DNA of 64,000 nucleotides from Streptomyces sp. SAT1 (GTDB lineage: Bacteria > Actinomycetota > Actinomycetes > Streptomycetales > Streptomycetaceae): NCBI RefSeq assembly GCF_001654495.1, contig NZ_CP015849.1, positions 1,750,501-1,814,500 on the forward strand. The letters are read 5' to 3'. A model generated the notes under the pieces. The model saw only the letters and a program-made list of their open reading frames with translations. It was not told the DNA's origin and did no database searches. This document shows, one piece after another, positions 1-9,158 of this stretch. Each line of letters opens with the position of its first letter. Position 1 is the stretch's first letter. The translations under genes and the position numbers were made by a program.

Positions 1-609
1 GGGGCCGCCGACCCGCACCAGGAACAGCAGCGGCAGGGACATGCCGACGAGGAGGGCGGCGAGGCCGAAGGCCCCCGCGGTGCCGCCGAGGGCGACGCCC
101 AGGCCGCCGAGCGGGCCGCCGAAAACATTGGCGAGGCGGACGGCGAGGCCGCGCATGCCCTGGACGCGGGCGAGCTGGTCGCGGGCGGCGATCCGGCCGG
201 GCAGGGCGCCCGCGGCGGGCAGGAAGACGGCGTCGACGAGCCCGAAGAGCACGGCGACCGCGCCCAGCGTCCACAGCCCGGGGCTCGCGACCAGCAGCAG
301 GACGGCCGCGGTCAGCACGAGGACGGAGCGGACGGCGGTGCTGCCGAGGACCACCCGGCGCGGCCCGTAGCGGTCGGCCACCACTCCCCCGCCCAGCATC
401 AGCAGGGCGCGGGGCAGCGCGCCGGCGGCGGTGACGAGACCGGCCTGCGCGGGGGTGCCGGACTGGACGGCCGCCCAGGACAGGGCGATGTAGTAGACGT
501 TGTCGCCGACCGCGGAGGAGAGGTATCCGCCGAGCCAGCGCAGGACGTTCGGGTCGCGGTGGGCGGGTCTGCCGTGCAGACCGGCCGGGGGCGTGAGCGT
601 GGTGGTCAC
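1..609 (-). CDS. MFS exporter, partial (C-terminus beyond left edge)
   Basis: Major facilitator superfamily transporter, likely a proton-driven drug or metabolite exporter in the cytoplasmic membrane. The visible 203 codons start at GTG (609) and show a short cytoplasmic N-terminus, the N-terminal helices and the family's loop 2-3 signature in the form GGGVVADRYGPRR (about residues 80-92), followed by further hydrophobic helices. The frame runs off the window, so roughly half the protein is missing. It lies 74 bp downstream of the ArsR-type regulator on the same strand, so the pair looks like a self-regulated efflux operon. The substrate cannot be told from sequence. Confidence 0.85.
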   Translation of the reverse strand, partial: MTTTLTPPAGLHGRPAHRDPNVLRWLGGYLSSAVGDNVYYIALSWAAVQSGTPAQAGLVTAAGALPRALLMLGGGVVADRYGPRRVVLGSTAVRSVLVLTAAVLLLVASPGLWTLGAVAVLFGLVDAVFLPAAGALPGRIAARDQLARVQGMRGLAVRLANVFGGPLGGLGVALGGTAGAFGLAALLVGMSLPLLFLVRVGGP

Positions 610-683
610 GGCGGTACGTCCTCTCAGACGCGGCGGGCCGGGCTCCCGGCATCGGGGCCGGGGCCGGGCGCGGGGCGGCGGGG

Positions 684-1274
684 TCAGGTGCGGAACGGGA
701 AGCCGTACGTGTGCACCGCGACGTTCTCGCGGCCCTCGGTGTCACCGGCGGCGACGGCGGCCCGGCCGCGCTCCTCGTACTCGCGGACGAGGCCGTACAT
801 GCGCCGGGACAGCTCGGCCAGTTCCCGGGGGGTGAGCTTGAGCAGCCATTCGGAGGAGTCGGCAGCCTGGCTCCACTCGCGGCCCCAGTGGGCGCGCTCG
901 TCGAGGAAGCGCCGGTACAGGTCGGCGCGCTGGTCGAAGAAGAGGCGGCTGGCGGCGGTGTGCGCGGCGGCCTTCTCGGGGGCGTCCGAGAAGTCCTCGT
1001 CGCGGATGGAGACGCCGTCGCTGGCGGGCTGCCACCAGCGCTCGCGGCCGTCCGCGGTCTGCGGCTCGGCCTGCTCGATCAGCCCGTGCTCGGCCAGCTT
1101 GCGCAGGTGGTAGCTGACCAGGGAGACGGCCTCGTCGACCTGCTCGGCGAGCTGGGAGGCGGTCGCCGTACGGGCGATGGTCAGCGCGCGGTAGAGCTGC
1201 ATGCGCAGCGGGTGGGCGATCGCCTTGAGCGTGCCCAGGTCCTGGATCCGGCGGTCTCGTTCCCTGTCCGTCAT
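684..1274 (-). CDS. ArsR-type winged-helix repressor
   Basis: Transcriptional regulator of 196 aa. A winged helix-turn-helix occupies about residues 10-90, with LGTLKAIAHPLRMQLYRAL, a recognition region VSLVSYHLRKLAEHGLI and a wing rich in R and W. The remaining ~100 residues are helical and probably sense the ligand or dimerise. It lacks the classic ArsR metal motif ELCVCDL, so metal sensing is not suggested. I chose ATG at 1274: the alternative upstream start at 1310 would place coding sequence across the palindromic operator array. The MFS exporter follows on the same strand. Likely autoregulated through the array at 1275-1352. Confidence 0.85.
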   Translation of the reverse strand: MTDRERDRRIQDLGTLKAIAHPLRMQLYRALTIARTATASQLAEQVDEAVSLVSYHLRKLAEHGLIEQAEPQTADGRERWWQPASDGVSIRDEDFSDAPEKAAAHTAASRLFFDQRADLYRRFLDERAHWGREWSQAADSSEWLLKLTPRELAELSRRMYGLVREYEERGRAAVAAGDTEGRENVAVHTYGFPFRT

Positions 1275-1352
1275 GACCGCAACGCTAGATGCGCAAGAGA
1301 AGTTGCACAACTAGTTTTGCGCAACTTCTCTTGCGCAATTTTCCTTGCGGAT
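1275..1352. promoter_or_regulatory. Operator array: TTGCGCAA boxes at 14-bp period
   Basis: Four near-identical palindromic octamers lie at 1289 (ATGCGCAA), 1303 (TTGCACAA), 1317 (TTGCGCAA) and 1331 (TTGCGCAA). Half-matching boxes flank them at 1275 (GACCGCAA) and 1345 (TTGCGGAT). All six start exactly 14 bp apart. Within the array, 1290-1306 and 1321-1337 form a perfect 17-bp inverted repeat. The array directly abuts the ATG of the ArsR-type gene, so it most likely holds that gene's promoter and is its own operator. That binding role is inference. Confidence 0.7.
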
Positions 1353-1362
1353 CCGCGCGCGG

Positions 1363-1395
1363 AAAAGCCCCGGCCGCCCTGCGGCAGCCGGGGCT
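1363..1395 (-). terminator. Rho-independent terminator of the his operon
   Basis: On the minus strand a GC-rich hairpin (arms 1387-1395 and 1366-1374, extended by three more pairs after one mismatch, CTGC-type loop) is followed at once by a run of four T. It lies 15 bp past the hisF stop, so it should end the histidine operon transcript before the regulator gene. Confidence 0.8.
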
Positions 1396-1409
1396 CCGGG
1401 CCCGCCGGG

Positions 1410-2165
1410 TCACCGCACGGGGTGCCCGGCCTCCCGCAACGTCTCCTTGACCTGACCGATGCGCAGATCACCGAAGTGGAACACCGAGGCCGCGAGGACC
1501 GCGTCCGCGCCCGCCGCGACGGCCGGCGGGAAGTCGGCGAGCCGTCCGGCGCCGCCGGAGGCGATCACCGGGACGGTGACGTGCTTGCGGACGGCCGCGA
1601 TCATCTCCAGGTCGTAGCCGTCCTTGGTGCCGTCCGCGTCCATGGAGTTGAGCAGGATCTCGCCCGCGCCCAGCTCGGCGGCGCGGTGCGCCCACTCCAC
1701 CGCGTCGATGCCGGTGCCGCGCCGCCCGCCGTGGGTGGTCACCTCGAAGGTCCCGGCCTCGGTGCGGCGCGCGTCGACCGACAGGACCAGCACCTGACGG
1801 CCGAAGCGCTCGGCGATCTCCCGGATCAGGTCCGGGCGGGCGATGGCCGCCGTGTTGACGCCCACCTTGTCGGCGCCCGCCCGCAGCAGCCGGTCCACGT
1901 CCTGCGCGGTGCGGACGCCGCCACCGACCGTGAGCGGGATGAACACCTGCTCGGCGGTGCGGCGCACCACGTCGTACGTGGTCTCGCGGTCGCCGGAGGA
2001 CGCGGTGATGTCCAGGAACGTCAGCTCGTCGGCACCCTCGGTGTCGTACACCTTGGCCATCTCGACGGGGTCGCCCGCGTCGCGCAGGTTCTGGAAGTTG
2101 ACGCCCTTGACGACCCGGCCGTTGTCCACGTCCAGGCAGGGGATGACTCGGACCGCCAGGGTCAT
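1410..2165 (-). CDS. hisF: Imidazole glycerol phosphate synthase, cyclase subunit
   Basis: HisF (251 aa) cyclises PRFAR with ammonia from HisH to give imidazole glycerol phosphate and AICAR, the fifth step of histidine synthesis. It is a TIM barrel. [14 protein letters not shown] at the N-terminus carries the first catalytic Asp (D12), and LSVDARR near residue 131 carries the second. GGVRT and ASGGAG phosphate-binding loops are present, and the length is normal. The ATG overlaps the ridA stop (ATGA), indicating translational coupling. It is the last gene of the operon. HisG, HisE and HisI are not in this window. Confidence 0.97.
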   Translation of the reverse strand: MTLAVRVIPCLDVDNGRVVKGVNFQNLRDAGDPVEMAKVYDTEGADELTFLDITASSGDRETTYDVVRRTAEQVFIPLTVGGGVRTAQDVDRLLRAGADKVGVNTAAIARPDLIREIAERFGRQVLVLSVDARRTEAGTFEVTTHGGRRGTGIDAVEWAHRAAELGAGEILLNSMDADGTKDGYDLEMIAAVRKHVTVPVIASGGAGRLADFPPAVAAGADAVLAASVFHFGDLRIGQVKETLREAGHPVR

Positions 2166-2575
2166 GAATCGGGCTCCTCTGATCTTCCTCTGAATGCTTC
2201 GAGTTCCACCGAGACCAGGATGCGCGGGTCGACGAAACCGTCCACGACGAGCAGCGTCGCCACCGGGCGCACCGCGTCGAACAGCTCCTTGTGGGCGCGG
2301 CCCACGCCGTCCATGTCCCGGGCATGGCTGAGATACATACGGGTCCGGATCACGGACTCCACGCCGAGCCCGAACGCGCCGATCGCCTCCACCGCGCCGG
2401 CGAAGGCGATCCGCGCCTGCTCGTACGGGTCGCCCTCCCCGTACAGGACGTCGCCCCGGAAGGCGGTGGTGCCCGCCACCAGGACGAGGTCGCCCGCCGC
2501 GACGGCCCGCGCGAATCCGAACGTCTCTTCCCAGGGAACTCCGCTCTGCACGCGCCGTACGGCATCGGACGTCAT
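2162..2575 (-). CDS. RidA-family enamine/imine deaminase
   Basis: A 137-aa protein of the RidA (YjgF/YER057c) family, whose known members hydrolyse reactive 2-aminoacrylate-type enamines. It shows the family start ([17 protein letters not shown]), the LVAGTTAF strand, and the C-terminal segment [13 protein letters not shown] followed by [21 protein letters not shown]; the Arg of IRTRMYL corresponds to the family's active-site region. It overlaps priA upstream and hisF downstream by 4 bases each, so it is made with the histidine enzymes. A role in clearing reactive by-products of amino-acid synthesis is inference. Confidence 0.85.
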   Translation of the reverse strand: MTSDAVRRVQSGVPWEETFGFARAVAAGDLVLVAGTTAFRGDVLYGEGDPYEQARIAFAGAVEAIGAFGLGVESVIRTRMYLSHARDMDGVGRAHKELFDAVRPVATLLVVDGFVDPRILVSVELEAFRGRSEEPDS

Positions 2576-3300
2576 GACGACACTTCCTCCAGGGCCTCTT
2601 CGAGCGTGAACGCCTTCGCGTACAGGGCCTTCCCGACGATGGCGCCCTCGACACCGAGCGGCACCAGCGCGGCCAGCGCACGCAGGTCGGCGAGCGAGGA
2701 GACGCCGCCGGAGGCCACCACCGGGCGGTCGGTGGCCGCGCAGACGTTCTTCAGCAGCTCCAGGTTGGGGCCCTGGAGGGTGCCGTCCTTGGCGATGTCG
2801 GTGACGACGTAGCGGGCGCAGCCCTCCTTGTCCAGGCGCGCCAGCGTCTCGTAGAGGTCGCCGCCGTCGCGGGTCCAGCCGCGCCCGCGCAGTGTGGTGC
2901 CGCGCACGTCCAGGCCGACGGCGATCTTCTCGCCGTGCTCGGCGATGACCTTGGCGACCCACTCCGGGGTCTCCAGGGCGGCGGTGCCCAGGTTGACGCG
3001 GGTGCAGCCGGTGGCGAGGGCGGCGGCGAGGGTGTCGTCGTCGCGGATGCCGCCGGACAGCTCGACCTTGATGTCCATGGCCTCGGCGACCTCGGCGATC
3101 AGGGCGCGGTTGTCGCCGGTGCCGAACGCGGCGTCCAGGTCGACCAGGTGCAGCCACTCGGCGCCGGAGCGCTGCCAGGCGAGGGCCGCCTCCAGCGGGG
3201 AGCCGTAGGAGGTCTCGGTCCCGGACTCGCCGTGCACGAGACGGACGGCCTGGCCGTCGCGGACGTCGACGGCGGGCAGGAGTTCGAGCTTCGAAGCCAT
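2572..3300 (-). CDS. priA: Bifunctional phosphoribosyl isomerase PriA
   Basis: PriA (242 aa) is the actinobacterial TIM-barrel isomerase that serves both HisA (ProFAR isomerisation) and TrpF (PRA isomerisation) reactions. [15 protein letters not shown] holds general base D12 and R20. D131 sits in [14 protein letters not shown], which also carries the Arg and Trp (R140, W142) that allow dual substrate use in this family. SGGIRDDDT and VASGGVSS are phosphate loops. The start overlaps the hisH stop (ATGA) and the stop overlaps ridA. Dual function is taken from the family; the sequence fits PriA rather than plain HisA. Confidence 0.95.
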   Translation of the reverse strand: MASKLELLPAVDVRDGQAVRLVHGESGTETSYGSPLEAALAWQRSGAEWLHLVDLDAAFGTGDNRALIAEVAEAMDIKVELSGGIRDDDTLAAALATGCTRVNLGTAALETPEWVAKVIAEHGEKIAVGLDVRGTTLRGRGWTRDGGDLYETLARLDKEGCARYVVTDIAKDGTLQGPNLELLKNVCAATDRPVVASGGVSSLADLRALAALVPLGVEGAIVGKALYAKAFTLEEALEEVSS

Positions 3301-3953
3301 CACAGGGTTCCGATCCAGTTGTTCAGCAGCTGCGCTCCGGCGTCGCCGGACTTCTCGGGGTGGAACTGGGTGGCCCACAGGGCGCCGTTCTCCACGGCGG
3401 CCACGAAGGGCGTGCCGTGGGTGGCCCAGGTGACCTTGGGGGCGCGCATCGCCGGGTTGGCGGTCTCCAGCTGCCAGTCCTGGACGGCGTAGGAGTGCAC
3501 GAAGTAGAAGCGGGCGCCGGCGTCCAGGCCGGCGAACAGCTCGGAGTCCCCGGGCGCCTCGACGGTGTTCCAGCCCATGTGCGGGACGACGTCGGCGGCC
3601 AGCGGCGCGACCGTGCCGGGCCACTCGTCCAGGCCCTCGGCCTGGACGCCGTGCTCGATGCCGCGCGCGAAGAGGATCTGCATGCCGACGCAGATGCCCA
3701 TGACCGGGCGGCCGCCGGACAGCCGACGGTCGATGATCCAGTCGCCGCGGGCCTCCTTCAGGCCGCGCATGCAGGCGGCGAAGGCGCCGACGCCGGGGAC
3801 CAGCAGGCCGTCGGCGGCCATCGCGCGGTCGAAGTCACGGGTGATCTCGACCTCGGCGCCGGCGCGGGCCAGCGCCCGCTCGGCGGAGCGGACATTGCCG
3901 AAGCCGTAGTCGAAGACCACGACCTTCTTGGCGCCGCCGGTGCTCAATTCCAC
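3300..3953 (-). CDS. hisH: Imidazole glycerol phosphate synthase, glutaminase subunit
   Basis: HisH (217 aa) is a class I glutamine amidotransferase that releases ammonia and passes it to HisF. The catalytic triad is visible: C88 in MGICVGMQ, and H198 and E200 in FHPEKSG near the C-terminus. [11 protein letters not shown] begins the domain, and VPGVGAF contributes the oxyanion region. I chose GTG 3953 because it overlaps the end of the small membrane-protein gene by 10 bases and gives the usual family length. The longer reading frame up to 3986 has no better start. Confidence 0.95.
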   Translation of the reverse strand: MELSTGGAKKVVVFDYGFGNVRSAERALARAGAEVEITRDFDRAMAADGLLVPGVGAFAACMRGLKEARGDWIIDRRLSGGRPVMGICVGMQILFARGIEHGVQAEGLDEWPGTVAPLAADVVPHMGWNTVEAPGDSELFAGLDAGARFYFVHSYAVQDWQLETANPAMRAPKVTWATHGTPFVAAVENGALWATQFHPEKSGDAGAQLLNNWIGTL

Positions 3954-4108
3954 ACCTCCAGGCGCAGCACGCCCGTGAAGATGCACATCGCCGCGCCGAG
4001 CGAGAGCAGCACGATCAGGCTCGCGGGCATCTTCTGCCTGGCGAAGGAGTAGACGCCGCCGGCCAGGAAGAGGCCGAGGACGATCAGGATGGTGGAGAAG
4101 CTGTTCAT
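3944..4108 (-). CDS. Small two-helix membrane protein inside the his operon
   Basis: A 54-aa protein of unknown function with two predicted membrane helices, [18 protein letters not shown] and [21 protein letters not shown], joined by a short basic loop (ARQKM), and a tail ending EVWN. It starts 5 bp after the hisB stop and overlaps hisH by 10 bases, so it is translated with the pathway genes. No histidine enzyme has this form. I infer a conserved accessory gene of streptomycete his operons, but have no functional assignment. Confidence 0.8.
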   Translation of the reverse strand: MNSFSTILIVLGLFLAGGVYSFARQKMPASLIVLLSLGAAMCIFTGVLRLEVWN

Positions 4109-4113
4109 GGCGG

Positions 4114-4707
4114 TTACAGGGCGCCCTTCGTCGAAGGCAGGATGCCGGCCGCGCGCGGGTCGCGCTCCGAGGCGTAGCGCAGGGCCCGCGCCAGCGCCTT
4201 GAACTGGCACTCGACGATGTGGTGGGCGTTGCGTCCGTAGGGCACGTGCACGTGCAGCGCGACCTGGGCCTGGGCGACGAAGGACTCCAGGATGTGCCGG
4301 GTCATCGTGGTGTCGTACTCGCCGATCATCGGCGCCATCTTCTCGGGCTCGGTGTGCACGAGGTAGGGGCGGCCGGAGAGGTCGACGGTGACCTGGGCGA
4401 GGGACTCGTCCAGCGGGACCGTGCAGTTGCCGAAGCGGTAGATGCCCACCTTGTCGCCGAGCGCCTGCTTGAAGGCGGCGCCGAGCGCGAGGGCGGTGTC
4501 CTCGATGGTGTGGTGGGAGTCGATGTGCAGGTCGCCGTCGGTCTTGACGGTCAGGTCGAACAGACCGTGCCGGCCGAGCTGGTCGAGCATGTGGTCGTAG
4601 AAGCCGACACCGGTGGCGATGTCGGTCCTGCCGGTGCCGTCGAGGTCGATCTCGACCAGGACGGAGGTCTCCTTGGTGGTGCGCTCCACGCGCCCGACGC
4701 GGTTCAT
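4114..4707 (-). CDS. hisB: Imidazoleglycerol-phosphate dehydratase
   Basis: HisB (197 aa), the monofunctional actinobacterial form without a phosphatase domain, dehydrates imidazole glycerol phosphate to imidazole acetol phosphate. Metal-binding signatures are present: [14 protein letters not shown] in the first half and [16 protein letters not shown] near the end. [15 protein letters not shown] is also typical. ATG 4707 overlaps the hisC stop (ATGA), which fixes the start; the frame extends upstream to 4797 only through hisC. The stop is TAA, 5 bp before the small membrane gene. Confidence 0.96.
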   Translation of the reverse strand: MNRVGRVERTTKETSVLVEIDLDGTGRTDIATGVGFYDHMLDQLGRHGLFDLTVKTDGDLHIDSHHTIEDTALALGAAFKQALGDKVGIYRFGNCTVPLDESLAQVTVDLSGRPYLVHTEPEKMAPMIGEYDTTMTRHILESFVAQAQVALHVHVPYGRNAHHIVECQFKALARALRYASERDPRAAGILPSTKGAL

Positions 4708-5819
4708 CCGCTCTGCTCCTGTTCCTTCTTGAGATCGCGCACCGCATCGAGGAACGCGTCGTTCTCGGCCGGGGTCCCGGCGGTGACCCGCAGCCATCCC
4801 GGTACGCCGTTGTCCCGGACCAGGACGCCCCGGTCGAGGATCCGGCGCCAGGCGTCGTGGGAGTCCTCGAACCGCCCGAACTGGACGAAGTTCGCGTCCG
4901 ACTCGGTGACGTCGCAGCCGATCGCCCGCAGCTCGCCGACGAGCCGGTCCCGCTCGGACTTCAGCTGCTCGACATAGCCGAGCAGCGTGTCGGTGTGTTC
5001 CAGCGCGGCCAGCGCGGTGACCTGGGTGATCGCCGAGAGGTGGTACGGCAGCCGGACGAGCTGGAGGGCGTCCACCACCGCGGGGTGCGCGGCCAGATAG
5101 CCCAGGCGCAGCCCGGCGGCGCCGAACGCCTTGGACATGGTCCGGGAGATCACCAGGTGGGGCCGGCCCGCCAGCAGCGGCAGCAGCGAGGCGCCGTGGC
5201 TGAACTCGACGTACGCCTCGTCGACGACGACCATGGTCGGCTTCACCGCCTGCGCGGCCTCGTAGAGCGCGAGGACCGTGTCGGCCGGGACCGCGTTGCC
5301 GGTGGGGTTGTTGGGGGTGGTGACGAAGACGACGTCGGGCCGGTGCTCGGCGACGGCCTGCGCGGCGGCGGCCACGTCGACGGTGAAGTCCGCGCCACGC
5401 GGCCCGGAGATCCAGCCGGTGCCGGTGCCGCGCGCGATCAGCGCGTGCATCGAGTACGAGGGCTCGAAGCCGATCGCGGTGCGTCCTGGGCCGCCGAAGG
5501 CCTGGAGGAGCTGCTGGATGACCTCGTTGGAGCCGTTGGCCGCCCAGACGTTCTCCGGGCCGACGCGGTGGCCGCCGGTGCGGGTCAGGTACGTCGCCAG
5601 CTCGGTGCGCAGCTCGACCGCGTCCCGGTCCGGGTAGCGGTTGAGGCCGCGGGCCGCCTCGCGGACCCGCTCGGCGATCCGTTCGACGAGGGGTTCGGGC
5701 AGCGGGTAGGGGTTCTCGTTGGTGTTCAGCCGTACGGGGACGTCCAGCTGGGGCGCGCCGTAGGGGGACTTGCCGCGCAGCTCGTCCCGTACGGGGAGGT
5801 CGTCGATGCCGAAGTTCAC
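4704..5819 (-). CDS. hisC: Histidinol-phosphate aminotransferase
   Basis: HisC (371 aa) is a fold type I PLP aminotransferase that turns imidazole acetol phosphate and glutamate into histidinol phosphate. [12 protein letters not shown] binds substrate at the N-terminus, NNPTGN and VVDEAYVEF form the cofactor pocket, and [17 protein letters not shown] carries the Schiff-base Lys. GTG 5819 overlaps the hisD stop (GTGA) and gives the family length. An in-frame ATG at 5840 inside hisD is possible but would make a longer overlap. Confidence 0.95.
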   Translation of the reverse strand: MNFGIDDLPVRDELRGKSPYGAPQLDVPVRLNTNENPYPLPEPLVERIAERVREAARGLNRYPDRDAVELRTELATYLTRTGGHRVGPENVWAANGSNEVIQQLLQAFGGPGRTAIGFEPSYSMHALIARGTGTGWISGPRGADFTVDVAAAAQAVAEHRPDVVFVTTPNNPTGNAVPADTVLALYEAAQAVKPTMVVVDEAYVEFSHGASLLPLLAGRPHLVISRTMSKAFGAAGLRLGYLAAHPAVVDALQLVRLPYHLSAITQVTALAALEHTDTLLGYVEQLKSERDRLVGELRAIGCDVTESDANFVQFGRFEDSHDAWRRILDRGVLVRDNGVPGWLRVTAGTPAENDAFLDAVRDLKKEQEQSG

Positions 5820-7141
5820 TGGTTGGCCGGTACCTTCCATCCGAACCTCGCCTTGATCGCCGCGCCGTGCGCGGGCAGGTCCTCGGCCTCGGCCAGCGTC
5901 ACCACGTGGTGGGCGACCTCGGCGAGGGCGTCGCGTGTGTAGTCGACGATGTGGATGCCGCGCAGGAAGGACTGCACCGACAGGCCCGAGGAGTGGCAGG
6001 CGCAGCCGCCGGTGGGCAGCACGTGGTTGGAGCCGGCCGCGTAGTCGCCGAGCGAGACGGGCGCCCAGGGGCCGATGAAGATCGCGCCGGCGTTGCGCAC
6101 CCGGTCGGCGACCGCGGCGGCGTCGGCCGTCTGGATCTCCAGGTGCTCGGCGCCGTAGGCGTCGACCACCTTCAGGCCCTCCGCCAGGCCGTCGACCAGG
6201 ACGATCGCGGACTGCCTGCCGGACAGCGCCGGGCGGATGCGGTCCTCGACGTGCTTGGTGGCGGCGACCTGGGGCGCCAGCTCCTTGTCCACCGCGTCCG
6301 CCAGCTCGGCGGAGTCGGTGACCAGGACGGCGGCGGCCAGCGGGTCGTGCTCGGCCTGGCTGATCAGGTCGGCGGCGACGTGCGCCGGGTCGGCGGTGGC
6401 GTCGGCGAGGACCGCGATCTCGGTGGGCCCGGCCTCGGCGTCGATGCCGATGCGGCCGGTGAAGTAGCGCTTGGCCGCGGCGACCCAGATGTTGCCGGGG
6501 CCGGTGACCATGTTCGCGGGCGGGCAGGACTCGGTGCCGTAGGCGAACATCGCGACGGCGGTGGCGCCGCCCGCGGCGTACACCTCGTCGACGCCGAGCA
6601 GGGCGCAGGCGGCGAGGATCGTCGGGTGCGGCAGTCCGCCGAACTCGGCCTGGGCCGGGGAGGCGAGCGCGATGGACTCGACGCCGGCCTCCTGCGCGGG
6701 CACCGCGTTCATGATCACCGAGGACGGGTAGACCGACCGGCCGCCGGGCGCGTAGAGCCCGACCCGCTCGACCGGGACCCACTTCTCGGTGACCGAGCCG
6801 CCGGGGACGACCTGGGTGGTGTGCGTGGTGCGGCGCTGCTCGCGGTGGACCAGACGGGCCCGGCGGATGGACTCCTCCAGGGCGGCGCGCACCGCGGGGT
6901 CCAGCTCCGCCAGGGCGTCCTTGATCGCCTGGGCCGGAACCCGCACGGATTCCAGCCGTACCCCGTCGAACTTCTCGGCGAAGTCGATCAGTGCCGCGTC
7001 CCCGCGATGATGCACGGCCTCGCAGATCGGGCGCACCTTCTCCAGGGCGGCCTGTACGTCGAAGTCGGCTCGGGGCAGCAGGTCACGCAGGGCGGGGCCC
7101 TCGGGAAGGGCGTCGCCGCGCAGATCGATTCGGGAGATCAC
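5816..7141 (-). CDS. hisD: Histidinol dehydrogenase
   Basis: HisD (441 aa) performs the last two steps of histidine synthesis, oxidising histidinol to histidine with two NAD+. The sequence has the family segments [49 protein letters not shown], the [10 protein letters not shown] zinc/substrate region and [11 protein letters not shown] 7141 is chosen because it gives the usual N-terminus (ISRIDLRGD) and leaves a 200-bp divergent promoter region. It is the first gene of the operon. Confidence 0.96.
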   Translation of the reverse strand: MISRIDLRGDALPEGPALRDLLPRADFDVQAALEKVRPICEAVHHRGDAALIDFAEKFDGVRLESVRVPAQAIKDALAELDPAVRAALEESIRRARLVHREQRRTTHTTQVVPGGSVTEKWVPVERVGLYAPGGRSVYPSSVIMNAVPAQEAGVESIALASPAQAEFGGLPHPTILAACALLGVDEVYAAGGATAVAMFAYGTESCPPANMVTGPGNIWVAAAKRYFTGRIGIDAEAGPTEIAVLADATADPAHVAADLISQAEHDPLAAAVLVTDSAELADAVDKELAPQVAATKHVEDRIRPALSGRQSAIVLVDGLAEGLKVVDAYGAEHLEIQTADAAAVADRVRNAGAIFIGPWAPVSLGDYAAGSNHVLPTGGCACHSSGLSVQSFLRGIHIVDYTRDALAEVAHHVVTLAEAEDLPAHGAAIKARFGWKVPANQ

Positions 7142-7344
7142 GGTTCCAATTCTCTCAGACCGCGCTCCGGGCCCGTGCGCCCGTATCAATGGCTGATACA
7201 GAGCCCGGGAGCGCACGGTTCCGGCCTTCCGGTACAAGTCGGAAGATCCGCTTCACATTCCGCGTTCAGACCGTCACACAACGGGCATCACCGGTTGTAC
7301 AAAACGACCGAACTCACGGGTAGCAGGGAAAGAAGGGAAGAAAC
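7142..7344. promoter_or_regulatory. Divergent promoter region hisD / membrane protein
   Basis: A 203-bp region between divergent genes. It contains the inverted repeat GTATCA-N5-TGATAC (7183-7199), about 40 bp upstream of hisD, and an AT-richer patch with the palindrome TTGTACAA (7296-7303) nearer the plus-strand gene. It must hold the promoters of both transcription units. No clear histidine-codon leader peptide or T-box was seen. Confidence 0.5.
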
Positions 7345-8928
7345 GTGACCGAGGGGACCGGCAGCCGTGCCGGGGACCTGCCGGACGACCTGACCGACGT
7401 CGAGGCCGGGATGTGGCAGGCCTTCCGCAACGGCAGCGTGTACGACCTGCGCGGCGGCGACGCGGCGGTGGACGATCCGCACGGACTGCACCCGTGGGGG
7501 CCGCAGCGGAGCGTCCGCGCGCGGGTGGTCTGCTGGCTGCTGCTGGACGGACCGCCCGCGCTCGCCGGGCGTGTCTCCTCCCTGAAGCTGACCGGACTGC
7601 GCATCACCGGCACGCTGGACCTGGCCGGGGGCACGGTGGTGCCCTACGTCGAGATGACGGGCTGCCGCTTCGAGAACGAGGTGCTGCTGCCCGAGGCCCG
7701 CTTCACCACCGTGCGCCTGGTGGACTGCGCGGTGCCGCGCCTGGAGGCGGCGCGGGTGCACACCGAGGGCGATCTGCACCTGCCCCGCTGCCGCTTCCTG
7801 GCCGGCGTCCGGCTCACCGACGCGCGCATCGGCACGGACCTGCTGCTCAACCAGGCCAGCGTGCACCACGACCGCGCCGGGCGGTCGATCGCCGCCGACG
7901 GGCTCACCGTCGGCCAGGACCTCCAGGCCGAGATGCTCCAGGCGCACGGCGAGGTGAGCCTGCGCAGCGCGAAGATAGGCGCCTCGCTGAGCCTGCGCGG
8001 CGCCCGGCTGGCCGGCCCGTACACGCGCTTCGCGCTGAACGCGCCGCAGCTGACGGTCGGGCGCACCCTGTACCTGACCCCGGCCGCCCTCGGCTCCCCG
8101 CTGCTGAGCGGGGTCACCCCGGCGCGCGGGACGCGGATCCAGCACTTCGAGTGCCAGGGCGGGGTGCGGCTGGACGACGGGCGCTTCGGCGAGGCCGTCG
8201 ACCTGGAGGGCGCGCGGTTCGCTCTCACCGACGAGCAGGCGCTGTCGCTGCGCCGGGTGCAGGCGCCCGAGCTGCGCTTCCTCGGGGAGCGGCTGCCGCG
8301 CGGCCAGGTGGTGCTGTCCGGGGCGCGGATCTCCACGCTCGTCGACCGGGCGGCCGGCTGGCCAGGACCCGGCTGTCTGCACATGGGCGGCTTCGTCTAC
8401 GAGAACCTCGTGCCGCGCGGCCCGTTCCCGCTGGCCGAGCGCCTCGGCTGGGTGGCGGCGGCGACCGCCGAGTACAACCCGGAGCCGTACGAGCGGCTGG
8501 CCGCGGTGCTGCGCGAGGCCGGGGAGGACGAGGACGCCCGCGAGGTGCTGCTCGCCAAGCACCGCCGCCGCCGCGAGACGCTGCCGCCCGCGGCCAGGCT
8601 CTGGGGCTATGTGCAGGACGGGACGGTGGCCTACGGCTACCGGCCGGGCCGGGCCGCGGTGTGGATGACGGTGCTGTGGGCGGCGGGCTCGCTCGCCTTC
8701 GCGCACGCGGGCCGGCCCGCCGCCGGGCCCGGCGCGGGCGACCACCCGCCGTGGAACCCGGCGCTGTACGCGCTCGACCTGCTGCTCCCGGTCATCGACT
8801 TCGGCCAGGTCAGCCAGTGGCAGCTCAGCGGCGGCTGGCAGTGGCTCGCGGCGGCGATGGTCATGGCGGGCTGGACCCTGGCCACCACGGTGGCCGCGGG
8901 CGCGACCCGGCTGCTGCGCCGCAGCTGA
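7345..8928 (+). CDS. Beta-helix-like repeat protein with C-terminal membrane helices
   Basis: A 527-aa protein. Residues about 70-350 are a run of degenerate ~20-residue repeats in which a small or polar residue alternates with Leu/Val (for example LRITGTLDLAGG, ARIGTDLLLNQA, AKIGASLSLRGARL), as in pentapeptide-type right-handed beta helices. A helical stretch with YNPEPYERLAAVLREAGEDEDAR follows, then VAYGYRPGRA and two to three membrane helices. Similar proteins are sometimes annotated as membrane-associated oxidoreductases, but no cofactor motif is visible. GTG 7345 is preceded by GGGAAG. Function unknown. Confidence 0.8.
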   Translation: MTEGTGSRAGDLPDDLTDVEAGMWQAFRNGSVYDLRGGDAAVDDPHGLHPWGPQRSVRARVVCWLLLDGPPALAGRVSSLKLTGLRITGTLDLAGGTVVPYVEMTGCRFENEVLLPEARFTTVRLVDCAVPRLEAARVHTEGDLHLPRCRFLAGVRLTDARIGTDLLLNQASVHHDRAGRSIAADGLTVGQDLQAEMLQAHGEVSLRSAKIGASLSLRGARLAGPYTRFALNAPQLTVGRTLYLTPAALGSPLLSGVTPARGTRIQHFECQGGVRLDDGRFGEAVDLEGARFALTDEQALSLRRVQAPELRFLGERLPRGQVVLSGARISTLVDRAAGWPGPGCLHMGGFVYENLVPRGPFPLAERLGWVAAATAEYNPEPYERLAAVLREAGEDEDAREVLLAKHRRRRETLPPAARLWGYVQDGTVAYGYRPGRAAVWMTVLWAAGSLAFAHAGRPAAGPGAGDHPPWNPALYALDLLLPVIDFGQVSQWQLSGGWQWLAAAMVMAGWTLATTVAAGATRLLRRS

Positions 8929-9158
8929 GCCCGCCCGAGGCGGGGCGCCCCGCCCGGCCGTACGCTGCTGCCGTACGCCCCTGCCGCAGGCCCGCGTACG
9001 CCGGTGCGCACGCCGGTGCGTACGCCGCCGCCGGGACGTCCGGACGGCGTCCGGACACCTGATGGGCAGTCACCTCTTTACCTGACCTTGACCGGCCGCC
9101 GTACAACCTTCACCGGCTTCCCCCCACCCTCTGGCGCGTCCGCGACCTGCGTCTTTCA
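8929..9158. other. Intergenic, GC-rich with short CGTACGC repeats
   Basis: 230 bp without a gene. It begins with the perfect palindrome GGCGGGGCGCCCCGCC (8939-8954), a possible terminator for the upstream gene. Several copies of GTACGCC/GTACGCT follow between about 8960 and 9030. A pyrimidine-rich, AT-richer patch at 9070-9115 may be the promoter of the next gene. Confidence 0.4.

Noticed and set aside
1275..1310. Upstream start (1310) for the ArsR-type gene
   Set aside because: It would put coding sequence inside the palindromic operator array, and the winged-helix domain starts well after 1274.
711..2609. Long plus-strand open frame opposite the regulator and hisF
   Set aside because: Shadow of GC-rich minus-strand genes; it has no domain, and the opposite genes are unmistakable.
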